A DNA stretch of 31,131 nucleotides from Caldifarciminota bacterium 4484_100 (GTDB lineage Bacteria > Hydrothermota > Tepidihabitantia > SM23-42). The notes below the pieces were generated by a model, which saw only the letters and a program-made list of their open reading frames with translations, was not told the DNA's origin and did no database searches. The DNA lies in the NCBI GenBank assembly GCA_002049785.1, contig MUKB01000026.1:1-31131 (forward strand), read 5' to 3'. This document shows positions 1 through 8,403 of this stretch, in pieces; the first letter of the stretch is position 1, and every line of letters begins with the position of its first letter. The translations under genes were made by a program, and so were the position numbers.

Positions 1-76
1 ATAGGCCCGCAGTAAACACGCATAAGAGAATGTAGAGCCCGATAATTACTTTCTGGCTATTTTTTAAGAACCTCAA
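1..76 (-). CDS. Start of a membrane protein cut by the window edge, possibly penicillin-binding protein 1C
   Basis: Only about 25 codons are visible. Reading from a TTG at 76, the frame stays open to base 1 and gives a short basic N-terminus (LRFLKNSQK) followed by a strongly hydrophobic stretch (VIIGLYILLCVFTAGL), as in a signal anchor. A GGGAGA sequence lies about 5 bases before the TTG, inside the end of the macroglobulin gene, so the two genes overlap by about 20 bases. In many bacteria a bacterial alpha-2-macroglobulin gene is followed by pbpC, whose product has this kind of N-terminal anchor. The pbpC identity is inference from position and hydrophobicity; no enzymatic domain is visible. 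Confidence 0.4.
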   Translation of the reverse strand, partial: MRFLKNSQKVIIGLYILLCVFTAGL

Positions 77-1139
77 ATTCTCCCGCCTCGGTGTGGCAAT
101 TGATGTCGGGATTATACATAACCATTCCGCGGGTAGGGGGGAGGAAGAATTTTCCCGGGGTGACCGCCCTGGTCAGGGTGTAGTAATAGAGTGTATCATA
201 CGATGTTGAGCCGAAGATGATTAAACGATCATCCCTTATATCCACATAGTCGGGTCGCCATAATTTGTGGCGTTTATCTATCCAGGTCGGCAGGTTTTCC
301 TGCCTCAGCCGGGGATTTTCGATTTCTAGACCTGCTGGTATGGGTAGTTCAACTGCGACATTTCGATAATAACCAGAGGGATAGATTGTAAGTTTCATCA
401 CCGCAAGTTCACCTGAACAAATTTTGTTGATATCATAGATTTTTCTTCCTAAGGAAAGGCCATTCTTATACGGCTTAAATGACCTTTCATTTTTATTGAA
501 TCCGGAATTTTCAATATTGAGAAAGAGCGGTTTCGAAGAATTATTCTTAAGATGTATGGTATTGTACCGGGATGCATTCTTGAGGACCCAGGATAAGACT
601 CGCTTCTTCATCTTCCCCTTAACCACGCGTCCATTGATCTCCAATCTTCCATTCCACTCTCCAGTACTTGCGGTCTCAGCATAATGACCCAGGGCAAGCA
701 TTGTCCAGGCAAGTTCCTGGGTTGTATAATAATAGCTCTTTCTTCTGCTGAGCGCTTTCACAATCTCGAGTGCCAGGTTGTGTTCCTCGGCGGTTCCCGG
801 GTTTATCTGTTGAATAAGAAATAGTTCAATACCTTTTATCTTCAGCGGTGAATAGAAATTGTGGTAATATCTTCTCAATTTAGGCGCCACCATTTTAAAA
901 CTCTTTTCGAAAAGGTCCTTTGCCTGAACGGTCTTACCCGATTCATACAGGGCACCGGCAATCCAGAGACCGTTTATCTTCTCATACTTCGCTCTTTGAG
1001 CAAGGGCGACAAGTCGATCTATCATTTCGGGTTTTTTCTGCAACCTTCCACCACGGGCAAGGACATAATAGGTGAAACCATCCTTTTTCCGCCGGGTTTC
1101 AAGGTAGTTGAGTGCTGCATTCAATACGCCCTTGGGCAC
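57..1139 (-). CDS. Alpha-2-macroglobulin family protein, C-terminal part (frame-shifted from the N-terminal part)
   Basis: This frame (GTG at 1139, 360 residues) reads as the second half of the thioester (TED) helical domain plus the last macroglobulin domains. Residues 1-60 resemble the segment of YfhM-type proteins containing 'YVLAR' and repeated helices; the middle (about 130-175) resembles the 'TTQELAWTMLAL' helix; the end is beta-rich, with a typical terminal segment (FFLPPTRGMVMYNPDINC). The frame is open a few codons before the GTG (WYAGFIVPKG), so the GTG is not a true start. No C-x-E-Q thioester motif is present here or in the upstream part. I read it as the 3' piece of the same gene as 1121-5032, separated by a frame break with loss of the first half of TED. 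Confidence 0.8.
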   Translation of the reverse strand: MPKGVLNAALNYLETRRKKDGFTYYVLARGGRLQKKPEMIDRLVALAQRAKYEKINGLWIAGALYESGKTVQAKDLFEKSFKMVAPKLRRYYHNFYSPLKIKGIELFLIQQINPGTAEEHNLALEIVKALSRRKSYYYTTQELAWTMLALGHYAETASTGEWNGRLEINGRVVKGKMKKRVLSWVLKNASRYNTIHLKNNSSKPLFLNIENSGFNKNERSFKPYKNGLSLGRKIYDINKICSGELAVMKLTIYPSGYYRNVAVELPIPAGLEIENPRLRQENLPTWIDKRHKLWRPDYVDIRDDRLIIFGSTSYDTLYYYTLTRAVTPGKFFLPPTRGMVMYNPDINCHTEAGEFEVLKK

Positions 1140-4100
1140 AATAAATCCTGCATACCAGGGATATCAGAGAGGAGGAGAAGGGCCTTGTGTGCCCTTGGAT
1201 ACCAGTTATTGAAATAGGGTTTCAGGTCCTTCTCTTCGTTCGGTTTGATTGTGAGATATTCTGATTCGGTAAGATACGGCACATTTGGATAGAGGGGGAG
1301 TGTGAACTCTTCGTGATATCGCTCCTTTCCGGTCCGTCCATCAATTTTTAGCTGGAGCGCTCCCGGTGTATCACCGGCCCGACAGTCGAACCAGAGTATC
1401 TTCTTCTCACCCGGTGATATGGTGAGTGTCCTTCTGTTCGTTCCTCTTCTTAATCTTCCACCGGTGAGCTTTATTGAAATTGTAGTATTTCTCTTTTTTG
1501 CGGTAGTATTTATTAATGTAATTGGAAACGAGAATTCGTCGTCGGTATACATAAAACGAGGTATTGTAGGAGATACTATAACATCGCTTTTAACAACCAC
1601 ATATTTCTGCACCGCACCCAGAAGGTTTTTATTCATCGCACAGACCATCACCCTCAGTTTTCCGTGATACTGTGGGACAGATACTGTATACTGGAGATTG
1701 CCCTGTTCATCACTTTCCAGTATTCCACTCCAGTAAGCGACGATGCGGGCAAATCTGGCGGTAGGAAATTCCTTTTCTCTTTCGACAAATCCACCCCCGG
1801 ATTTTTCGAGGAATCGACGCACGATCCAGCCGAATGACTCAGCAGAATTTATTGCCAGCCTCATATTACGCAAAATCTCTTCGTAGGGATCAGGTGAAGA
1901 GAAATCGGTTATCTGAAGGATACCTTCATCAACAACCGCAATTGTGCCTTTGAATTTTTGATTTCCTTTTATCCGAATCGTCAATTTCTCCCCGGGATGG
2001 ATATTATCCGGGGTATTCAATTTGAGGGAAAGTTTTAGTCGTTTAGGTCGAATTCTCACCCGGGTGATACCGAAGCCACGCTGAACCAAGTAATTTCCAC
2101 CGGACCTTATGAGCAGTCCATTCACATAGACGGTTGAAACACCTTTAGGGGTGCGGAAACTCCAGGTTGCAACTTCACCTTTTGCATCCTTTAAAGCGGT
2201 GTAATATATTGAATCGAGTTCTACAGTCCAGAGAATCTTGCCTGCAAAGGGTAATCGGGCCTGAACTGTAACCGGTTCGTTCTCGTCATACTCTTTCTTA
2301 TCCAGCCTCAAGGAAATTACCTCAGGGGATTCAATCTGTTCTTCTTCACGATACCACCAACCCCAACCTGCAATCTTGAACTGGGATGTTGTCCCGGTCG
2401 TTTGGTCAAAGACCTCAATTAGATAATCGTTGTAAGATGTCTGGGGAATGAATGTGAATGAGAATTTTCCATTTTTTACTTCTACAGGCCTTTTTTCGGT
2501 TACCGGAATTCTTAAGCGATGTGCATCCCAGTAATAGTCTTCATAATAGCGGTAGCTGTATGACCAGGTGAGGCGATAGATTTTATAGTAAATTTTAGTT
2601 TTTTTTCTGTAATAATCGCAGTTCGGCTTTAATAATACACCGCTTATTTTCACCGGAGTTCCAGATACGACCCTGCGTCGGTCTGCTTTTATTCCGATAT
2701 AGAATGGACGGGTATAGATAACCTTTTCTGCAGTCCTTGAAGTAACACGGCCACTTCCCCCTTCTGATACTGTAGCGTATATGGTCAGCAGAACTGGTTT
2801 CTGAAAGACAAATTCTGAATCAACACGAAATGTGACACGGGCTTTGCCGCTGGAATCGAGGGTTCCACGGCGTTGTGAAGAGTTCCAGACCGGACTGCGC
2901 CTTGACCTGGTGCTCAAGGTTCCGAATGAGTATTGATAATAACCAGAACATCGAAAATCGGTCTCCCGGGCTGAGGCAGAAACTGTATATTTCTCACCGG
3001 CCGCTGGTGCACCAAAGAGGTATTCGGCATTGAGTTTGAGTGAGAATGGTTGTGTGATATCAATCTCATCCGGGATAGAAAGTTCTAACCGCATCCTTTC
3101 GGGAACAAAGGTTTCAACAAAGACATAACTGGTATAGAGAATTCGTTCACCAGCAAAGAGCTCAATTTTGTATTTACCGGTAGCGGATGAGGCACTTGTA
3201 GAAAAGGAAAATTCTGAAAGTCCTGCGGGGTCAGTTTTACCACTAAGTTTAAGGTAGTTTCTTCCGCGCGGGTCAGTGATTCTAATTCTAACCGGGATTG
3301 AAACACCCTGGAATGTATGCGGCTCCCTGACCACCACTGCAAATTTAACCTTTTCTCCGGGTCGGTAAAGATTTCTTTCAGGGTAGATATAGGCAAGATA
3401 AGGGATTGAAGGATTTTCTCCAGATATGTCGTAGGCCTGTTTTGATAATCTTAGTGTCGGAAGATGGGCATAGGTCCAGTCATCACCCTTTCGGGCAAAT
3501 ACGATATAAGGTTCTCGGCCTGGCTTACTCACATCCACCTTACAGAAACCATTCGGGTCCGTGCTTCCTTTTCCATAAAGAAAATTTTTGGAATTCCTTA
3601 TCTCGATTGCCACATTGTTCTCGGGTTCTAATGTTAATGAATTGAACGCCCAGACATATGCAGAATTTTTATTCCACTTCACGACCAACGAGATATCGGA
3701 TATAACCACGACCATCCGGGCATTTAAATATCTCTTTTTCTTTGTTTTCCCACTTGTCTGAATTAAGTAGGCTCCTTGTCTTGGCCTGGTGAGGAAGTTT
3801 TTTAGGTCAAGCCAGAGGATCTGGGATTCTTCAGGTCTTTCCAGCGGGATGTTGTGATGTGATACGAGTTTATCACCAAGACGATGAAAATAGCTTTTCC
3901 TGCCCCAGTTGTTGAGATGCCAGAAGAGCACATTGGTCTGGGGCATATATGAGATATCTACCCAGAGTGAACAGATGCGGGAGATTTTGAGGGGTAATTT
4001 CCAATCTCCTTTTCTGCCGAAATATCTTCCCTGATAGACAAAAAGGGTGCTTCCCTTTTTACTGGTAATCCCTGCTGCCAGTGTGATATTATATTCCTTC

Positions 4101-5032
4101 CCTGGAAAGAAGTCACCAAATATGAATATAAACCGCTTTGATGTTGATACACGAAAGGAGATTTCTGGTTCTATCTCGATTAAATTTTTTAAGTTCTCTT
4201 CCTTAATCACCAGTCTTTTCTCCTTGGGAGCGGATAATGTAATCATAATCATATATCCATCTTCGGATTCCTCAATCTTGTGTGATGCTACGGTCAGAGG
4301 TTTGGTGGTAAATCCGATTGCGGTGGTAAATTTAAAATCTTTATAGAGACTAACATCATAGGTGCTGGGTAGCCCCCTCTTGATTTTAAAATGGTATTTG
4401 GTTGGTGCCTCTTTGACCGGGGTTGTTACATATATCACTTCAGGTACATCAGTTTTCTGCTCATATTTCAGGATTTCTATTTTTCGTCTATGGGGATCGA
4501 GGATCTCCAGATATTTTTTTATTTCAGACAGAACCGGAGGGAAGTTGAATTTTATTGCAAATTTTGCCCTTCCGGGCCGCAGTGATAGTAATGATACATC
4601 ACGCACCATAAAATGCGGTGTGGTGAATGAAAATTTTTGAACCGGAATCGATTCTACTGGCACGGTCAGAGGAATATGGGATAAGGTTACTATATACTCT
4701 GTTTCCGGTCGAGGAGGTTTATCAAATAGCAGCTCAAATGTCCTTTCTGAAATCCACCTTCCATGGGCTGTCAATCGAGGTGAAAAAGTGATGAATTCAG
4801 GAAGTTTGCTTTCGTCAATGGTTATGCCTTCAACGCCTGGAAAGCTTTTTGAAAAGTGAAAAACCATAACATTTGGGATAAATTCAAGCTCACCCCGGGG
4901 TTGAACTTTGACTTCAATAACTTCTTCTTCAGGATATTTTTTTAGGGATATGGAGTAAAAATGTGCGAATAAGAAAATTCCAACAACGGCGATGACGATT
5001 ATTATCAAAAATATTGTCGACTTTTTATTCAT
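1121..5032 (-). CDS. Alpha-2-macroglobulin family protein (bacterial protease trap), N-terminal part
   Basis: About 1300 residues. An N-terminal membrane anchor (about residues 6-26: IFLIIIVIAVVGIFLFAHFY) has no lipobox cysteine, so the protein is anchored by a helix rather than lipidated as in E. coli YfhM. A long series of beta-rich macroglobulin domains follows, then the conserved block around 'FPTARFARIVAYWSGILESDEQGNLQYTVSVP'-type sequence that precedes TED. It ends in the TED entry region (ALLLLSDIPGMQD) and then runs out of frame to a stop at 1121. Known role of the family: trapping proteases in the periplasm, often with PBP1C. The first ATG at 5050 is unlikely; AAAGGAGG sits 6 bases before the ATG at 5032, which I chose. 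A promoter lies at 5067-5094. The thioester motif is missing because of the break at about 1140. Confidence 0.85.
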   Translation of the reverse strand: MNKKSTIFLIIIVIAVVGIFLFAHFYSISLKKYPEEEVIEVKVQPRGELEFIPNVMVFHFSKSFPGVEGITIDESKLPEFITFSPRLTAHGRWISERTFELLFDKPPRPETEYIVTLSHIPLTVPVESIPVQKFSFTTPHFMVRDVSLLSLRPGRAKFAIKFNFPPVLSEIKKYLEILDPHRRKIEILKYEQKTDVPEVIYVTTPVKEAPTKYHFKIKRGLPSTYDVSLYKDFKFTTAIGFTTKPLTVASHKIEESEDGYMIMITLSAPKEKRLVIKEENLKNLIEIEPEISFRVSTSKRFIFIFGDFFPGKEYNITLAAGITSKKGSTLFVYQGRYFGRKGDWKLPLKISRICSLWVDISYMPQTNVLFWHLNNWGRKSYFHRLGDKLVSHHNIPLERPEESQILWLDLKNFLTRPRQGAYLIQTSGKTKKKRYLNARMVVVISDISLVVKWNKNSAYVWAFNSLTLEPENNVAIEIRNSKNFLYGKGSTDPNGFCKVDVSKPGREPYIVFARKGDDWTYAHLPTLRLSKQAYDISGENPSIPYLAYIYPERNLYRPGEKVKFAVVVREPHTFQGVSIPVRIRITDPRGRNYLKLSGKTDPAGLSEFSFSTSASSATGKYKIELFAGERILYTSYVFVETFVPERMRLELSIPDEIDITQPFSLKLNAEYLFGAPAAGEKYTVSASARETDFRCSGYYQYSFGTLSTRSRRSPVWNSSQRRGTLDSSGKARVTFRVDSEFVFQKPVLLTIYATVSEGGSGRVTSRTAEKVIYTRPFYIGIKADRRRVVSGTPVKISGVLLKPNCDYYRKKTKIYYKIYRLTWSYSYRYYEDYYWDAHRLRIPVTEKRPVEVKNGKFSFTFIPQTSYNDYLIEVFDQTTGTTSQFKIAGWGWWYREEEQIESPEVISLRLDKKEYDENEPVTVQARLPFAGKILWTVELDSIYYTALKDAKGEVATWSFRTPKGVSTVYVNGLLIRSGGNYLVQRGFGITRVRIRPKRLKLSLKLNTPDNIHPGEKLTIRIKGNQKFKGTIAVVDEGILQITDFSSPDPYEEILRNMRLAINSAESFGWIVRRFLEKSGGGFVEREKEFPTARFARIVAYWSGILESDEQGNLQYTVSVPQYHGKLRVMVCAMNKNLLGAVQKYVVVKSDVIVSPTIPRFMYTDDEFSFPITLINTTAKKRNTTISIKLTGGRLRRGTNRRTLTISPGEKKILWFDCRAGDTPGALQLKIDGRTGKERYHEEFTLPLYPNVPYLTESEYLTIKPNEEKDLKPYFNNWYPRAHKALLLLSDIPGMQDLLCPRAY

Positions 5033-5066
5033 TACAGCCTCCTTTCGCATTTTTTAAAATTATTAA

Positions 5067-5094
5067 ATTATATTAGAACTCTCGGTAAAGTCAA
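5067..5094 (-). promoter_or_regulatory. Sigma-70-type promoter of the macroglobulin gene
   Basis: On the minus strand, TTGACT (5094-5089) and TATAAT (5072-5067) are separated by 16 bases. The expected start of transcription leaves a leader of about 25-30 bases with an AAAGGAGG ribosome site before the ATG at 5032. The 9-bp repeat array ends 5 bases upstream of the -35 box. Confidence 0.75.
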
Positions 5095-5395
5095 GAATTT
5101 TTTGGTTTTTCTCGTTTGTCTGGTTTGTCTGGTTTTTCTAGTTTCTCTGGTTTATCTGGTTTTTCTAGTTTGTCTCGTTTTTCTGGTTGAAAAAATTGAG
5201 ATTCCGAAATAATACTGAGATTCCTCAGCACAGGGTTCGGGGTGACAATATCATTTGAGATTCTGAAACAAGTTCAGAATGACACCTTTTTTAAATCCGA
5301 AATCCGAATTCCGAAATGCCTTTATTCTGTCATGCTGAACTTGGTTCAGCATCTCTTGAGACCCTGAAACGAGTTCAGGGTGACATCTTCTTTTT
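5095..5395. repeat. Intergenic repeat island 1 (mosaic of dispersed modules, no gene)
   Basis: This gap holds no gene. In plus-strand order: a 9-bp tandem array in its TTTCTGGTT orientation (about 5101-5192, ten units on the minus strand as AAACCAGAN with CGA/CTA variants); a nested palindrome module (5187-5249) with ATTCCGAA-type outer arms; a second short inverted repeat (about 5253-5285); a 'TCCGAAATCCGAA' module (about 5295-5320); and a double stem-loop element (about 5327-5385) with arms ATGCTGAAC/GTTCAGCAT and ACCCTGAA/TTCAGGGT. The same modules recur in three other gaps of this window. Confidence 0.85.
5327..5385. repeat. Double stem-loop dispersed element (REP-like), overlaps the 3' end of the racemase gene
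   Basis: Two adjacent palindromes, ATGCTGAAC-TTG-GTTCAGCAT and ACCCTGAA-ACGAG-TTCAGGGT, separated by CTCTTGAG. A near-identical copy in the opposite orientation is at about 10907-10965. The element supplies the last dozen codons and the stop of the racemase frame. It could act as a transcription terminator or RNA-stabilising hairpin; that is inference from structure only. Confidence 0.8.
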
Positions 5396-6092
5396 CAATT
5401 CCTTTTTTCCCTGCATATTTTATAGTCTCCAGGGCAAGAAGCTCATTGATATCAAGAATCGGGATCGAGCTTCTGAACCCGGAATACAGGATAGGTAGTT
5501 CAGTGCAGGCCAGGATGATGAGCTGGGCTCCCTTTTTAATCAGGTGAGTGCAGGATTTTCTGAACAGCGGTTTCATTTCTCTATTCGGTTTCCCTTTTTT
5601 AATTCCGTAGATTGTTTTCATTACAAGATTTTTTTGGATTTCCCGCTCTGGTATAATTACCTGATAACCCAGATCAAGAAGGGGCCTCTGCAATATTTCA
5701 GTACTAAGGGTCCCTGTTGTAGCAAGAATTCCCACTCTTTTTATGCCTTTCTTTTTTTTAATATTGGTTATGACAAGTTCAACAATATCCAGAACAGGTA
5801 TCCTCACAGCCTTTCTGGCCTCATTGAGCCAGAAATGGACGGTTACACAGGGTATAACAATAAAATCTGCACCACTATTTTCCAGAAATCTTAATGACTT
5901 TTTGAGTTCAGTTGTCGGACTTTTACCTTTCTTCATAATTGCTCGGGTGCGGTCTGGAATCTGAGGGTTCATATAAATAATCAATTTAATATGTTCCTGG
6001 TCTTTATGCACCGGTGTCAATTTAACCAATCGATTTAGGAAATCTACGGTTGCAAGTGGACCCATTCCTCCCAGAACACCTACAGTCTTCAT
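5346..6092 (-). CDS. Aspartate/glutamate racemase family protein
   Basis: 248 residues, close to the family length. The N-terminal 'GVLGGMGPLAT' loop and the two catalytic-cysteine regions of the Asp/Glu racemase superfamily are present: IPCVTVHFW (Cys82) and ACTELP (Cys196). These enzymes interconvert D and L acidic amino acids by a two-cysteine, cofactor-free mechanism, typically supplying D-amino acids for peptidoglycan. The residue after Cys82 is Val where Asn is usual (PCNT), so specificity or activity may differ. The last 12 residues (DVTLNSFQGLKRC) are encoded by a dispersed stem-loop repeat, so the original C-terminus probably ended near GIEKE. The ATG is 3 bases after the TPR stop with no clear ribosome site, suggesting translational coupling. 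A related amino-acid or hydantoin racemase cannot be excluded. Confidence 0.8.
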   Translation of the reverse strand: MKTVGVLGGMGPLATVDFLNRLVKLTPVHKDQEHIKLIIYMNPQIPDRTRAIMKKGKSPTTELKKSLRFLENSGADFIVIPCVTVHFWLNEARKAVRIPVLDIVELVITNIKKKKGIKRVGILATTGTLSTEILQRPLLDLGYQVIIPEREIQKNLVMKTIYGIKKGKPNREMKPLFRKSCTHLIKKGAQLIILACTELPILYSGFRSSIPILDINELLALETIKYAGKKGIEKEDVTLNSFQGLKRC

Positions 6093-6095
6093 AAG

Positions 6096-7520
6096 TTAAT
6101 CATTGATTGAATGCAATTTTTTTCTCAGTTTCTTGTTCTTAGGGTCCTTTTCCAGGGCTTGAATATACGCCTGCCGGGCATCATCAAGCTTGTTGAGTTT
6201 AACATAAACATCGCCCAGATGTTCGAGAATAACAGGGTCCGGTGCAAGCTCGGCTGCCCTTTCCAGTTCGGTCAGGGCCTTATCAAACTCTCCCATCTGA
6301 TAATAGACCCATCCTCGAGAATCGATATAATAACCGTTATTGGGATCGATTGAAAGTGCCCTATTGATTAATTCCAGGGCATATTCCAGACTATCGTTCT
6401 TCTCGGCAAATGTATACCCTACATAGTTGAGGGCGTTGGCATCGGTCGTATCAATTTTTATGATTTCTTTAAAAACTGAAAATGCCTCTTCATCCCGATT
6501 GAGTCGGGCACAGAGGTTGGCAAGGGCATCAAGTGCGGATATGTTCTTCGGTTCCTTTTTCAGGGATTTCCGATAATAGATATATGCCCTGCTATAGTCC
6601 TCCCGGAGTTCTGCTACTACACCCATCAGATAGTAGAGCTGACCAAGATCCCCACCGCGATGTATCGCCTCGGTGAACGCCCATTCCGCTGTTTTATAAT
6701 CTCTTGTATCAATTGAAATCAGCCCGAGGTACAGCCATAGTTCGATAAAATCAGGGTCGGTTGAGAGCGCCTGTAATAACTCCTGTTTTGCGAGCTTGTG
6801 TTTGCCGAGGTCGATATAGATACGGGCGATATAGAATCTTGAGTAGGTATCCTTAGGGTCGAATTTTGCCGCGAGAATGAATTGATTCAGGGCCTGCTCT
6901 GTCATCTCGAGTTTGTAATAGGCATAGCCGAGATTCCTTCTGATATCACTGTCTAAGTAGTTCTTCTCTAAAATCCGCTGGGCAAGGGAGATGATATTCA
7001 TATATTGGTCAGTATCAATATAGAGGTCAATCAATCGTTTTTCCAGATCAATATTTGTGGTATCAAGTAATAGGACCTGTTCATAGTAGTATACTGCTGA
7101 ATCCTTCACTCCGAGGATATCGAATCCTGTCCCTATGCCGAGCAGTGCCCTGGAATTTGTTGTATCCATCATATATGCCTTACGGTAGTACTCGATCGCC
7201 TCGGTATGATGATTGGCCTTGCCTTCCATTGTTCCCAGACGAATAAAGACCTCAGGAGTCTTCAGCCCTTCCGGGATCTGTTTCAGAACCTCTATCGCCT
7301 GAGACAGATTGCCGGTTCCCTCATTGAGTATGGAAAGGGCAATATAGATATCAATATTCTCCGGGGCTATCTTTTTTGCCTTCTGGTAATAATCCATCGC
7401 CTTTTTGAGGTCCTTTTTACCGATGTATCCGACAGCGATTGTTATATAAAATTTGAGCTCATCAGGTTTGAGTAGTAATCCTCTTTTCAGGAGATCAATT
7501 CCTTCATCAAAGCGGTCCAT
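6096..7520 (-). CDS. Tetratricopeptide-repeat protein, 5' end disrupted
   Basis: 474 residues made almost entirely of TPR helix pairs, about a dozen, with recurring patterns such as 'YYQKAKKIAPENIDIYIALS' and 'ALELINRALSIDPNNGYYIDSRGWVYYQMGEFDKALTELERA'-like units. TPR arrays are protein-binding scaffolds; no partner is evident. The ATG at 7520 falls inside a TPR motif: the same frame upstream reads AFQYGLSDGYLSLANAYYR back to a TGA at about 7580, with no start codon. An ATG in another frame at 7581 (MSFSVWAV) follows AAGG. I infer a frame break or deletion at about 7565-7580; the real gene is longer at its N-terminus, perhaps with a signal peptide. It sits between the barrel-like gene and the racemase in one operon. 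Confidence 0.8.
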   Translation of the reverse strand: MDRFDEGIDLLKRGLLLKPDELKFYITIAVGYIGKKDLKKAMDYYQKAKKIAPENIDIYIALSILNEGTGNLSQAIEVLKQIPEGLKTPEVFIRLGTMEGKANHHTEAIEYYRKAYMMDTTNSRALLGIGTGFDILGVKDSAVYYYEQVLLLDTTNIDLEKRLIDLYIDTDQYMNIISLAQRILEKNYLDSDIRRNLGYAYYKLEMTEQALNQFILAAKFDPKDTYSRFYIARIYIDLGKHKLAKQELLQALSTDPDFIELWLYLGLISIDTRDYKTAEWAFTEAIHRGGDLGQLYYLMGVVAELREDYSRAYIYYRKSLKKEPKNISALDALANLCARLNRDEEAFSVFKEIIKIDTTDANALNYVGYTFAEKNDSLEYALELINRALSIDPNNGYYIDSRGWVYYQMGEFDKALTELERAAELAPDPVILEHLGDVYVKLNKLDDARQAYIQALEKDPKNKKLRKKLHSIND

Positions 7521-7617
7521 TCGGTAATATGCATTGGCAAGTGAGAGATATCCATCTGACAGCCCATACTGAAAAGCTCATAGGGACCTTGTGAATTCGA
7601 AAATATAAAGGCGGTTA

Positions 7618-8403
7618 CTAAAATTCGACAAATACCGATAATATCCATAATTTATCCGGATTTTTTATTGGATCATTATTGTAAAGATGATATGAACACT
7701 CAATGCCAATACGACGGCTCAAATTGCTATAATATAACTGAAGTCGTGCAAGATGCTGGTGATAGAGGGATGTATCACCCCAGGTGAAATGGAATTCAGG
7801 TGCCAGTTCAACTCCGAACAGGCTGTTTTTGAAGATGCTCAATCTGGATTTTACCAATATGTCATATCGGTAGTCGCCCCCTGCATTAATATCCCAGCCA
7901 TGATACTTCCAATGCGGATATGCACCCAAATCAATTGACCAGATAAACCTTTTAGTGCTTTTTAGACGAAGTAAAGGGTGGAAGTCTGGTGCGGCAATCC
8001 TGATACGAAAACGATTAAAGACCGGGGTTCCTGGAGTATCATAATCGATATCGTGGATACAGTCATGGATAAGATATCCAGCAATGTAGATGGCTTTATT
8101 GAGATAGTTAAACCCACCGGTGATATAATAATGGGCATACCTTGGATCCAATGATACTCCACCTTTCTGATGAGCCATATCAAGGTCATCCTGATAATCG
8201 AGAAAGAATGAGAAAGGGCCCTGTTCTATTACCGTGCAGTATAATTTAACCGATGCATCCATATTATACCGGGAGGTATCACTGTTTAGGTATTTACCCA
8301 AGAATGCCCGACCACTAAATCTTAGTGGAATGTCAAACCCACTAAGGGAATAGGGGAGAAGAATTAATATCAAACACCAGAATATATTTTTTCTATTCTC
8401 CAT
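7618..8403 (-). CDS. Secreted or outer-membrane beta-barrel-like protein, unknown function
   Basis: I do not recognise the family. About 261 residues with a signal peptide (hydrophobic WCLILILLPYSLSG after MENRKN), then alternating hydrophobic/polar strands rich in Tyr, Trp and Phe, ending in 'LWILSVFVEF' with a terminal Phe. That is the usual signature of an outer-membrane beta-barrel recognised by BamA. The strands resemble proteins annotated as porin-like or DUF-type 'outer membrane' proteins. I chose the ATG at 8403; a GTG at 8412 is possible. The start overlaps the end of rimO by about 10 bases, and the stop is followed by the TPR gene, so it is probably in the lolA-rimO operon. Function open. 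Confidence 0.65.
   Translation of the reverse strand: MENRKNIFWCLILILLPYSLSGFDIPLRFSGRAFLGKYLNSDTSRYNMDASVKLYCTVIEQGPFSFFLDYQDDLDMAHQKGGVSLDPRYAHYYITGGFNYLNKAIYIAGYLIHDCIHDIDYDTPGTPVFNRFRIRIAAPDFHPLLRLKSTKRFIWSIDLGAYPHWKYHGWDINAGGDYRYDILVKSRLSIFKNSLFGVELAPEFHFTWGDTSLYHQHLARLQLYYSNLSRRIGIECSYHLYNNDPIKNPDKLWILSVFVEF

Noticed and set aside
4047..4640. Plus-strand open frames inside the macroglobulin gene
   Set aside because: Antisense shadows of a strongly conserved coding frame, with no promoter or ribosome site.
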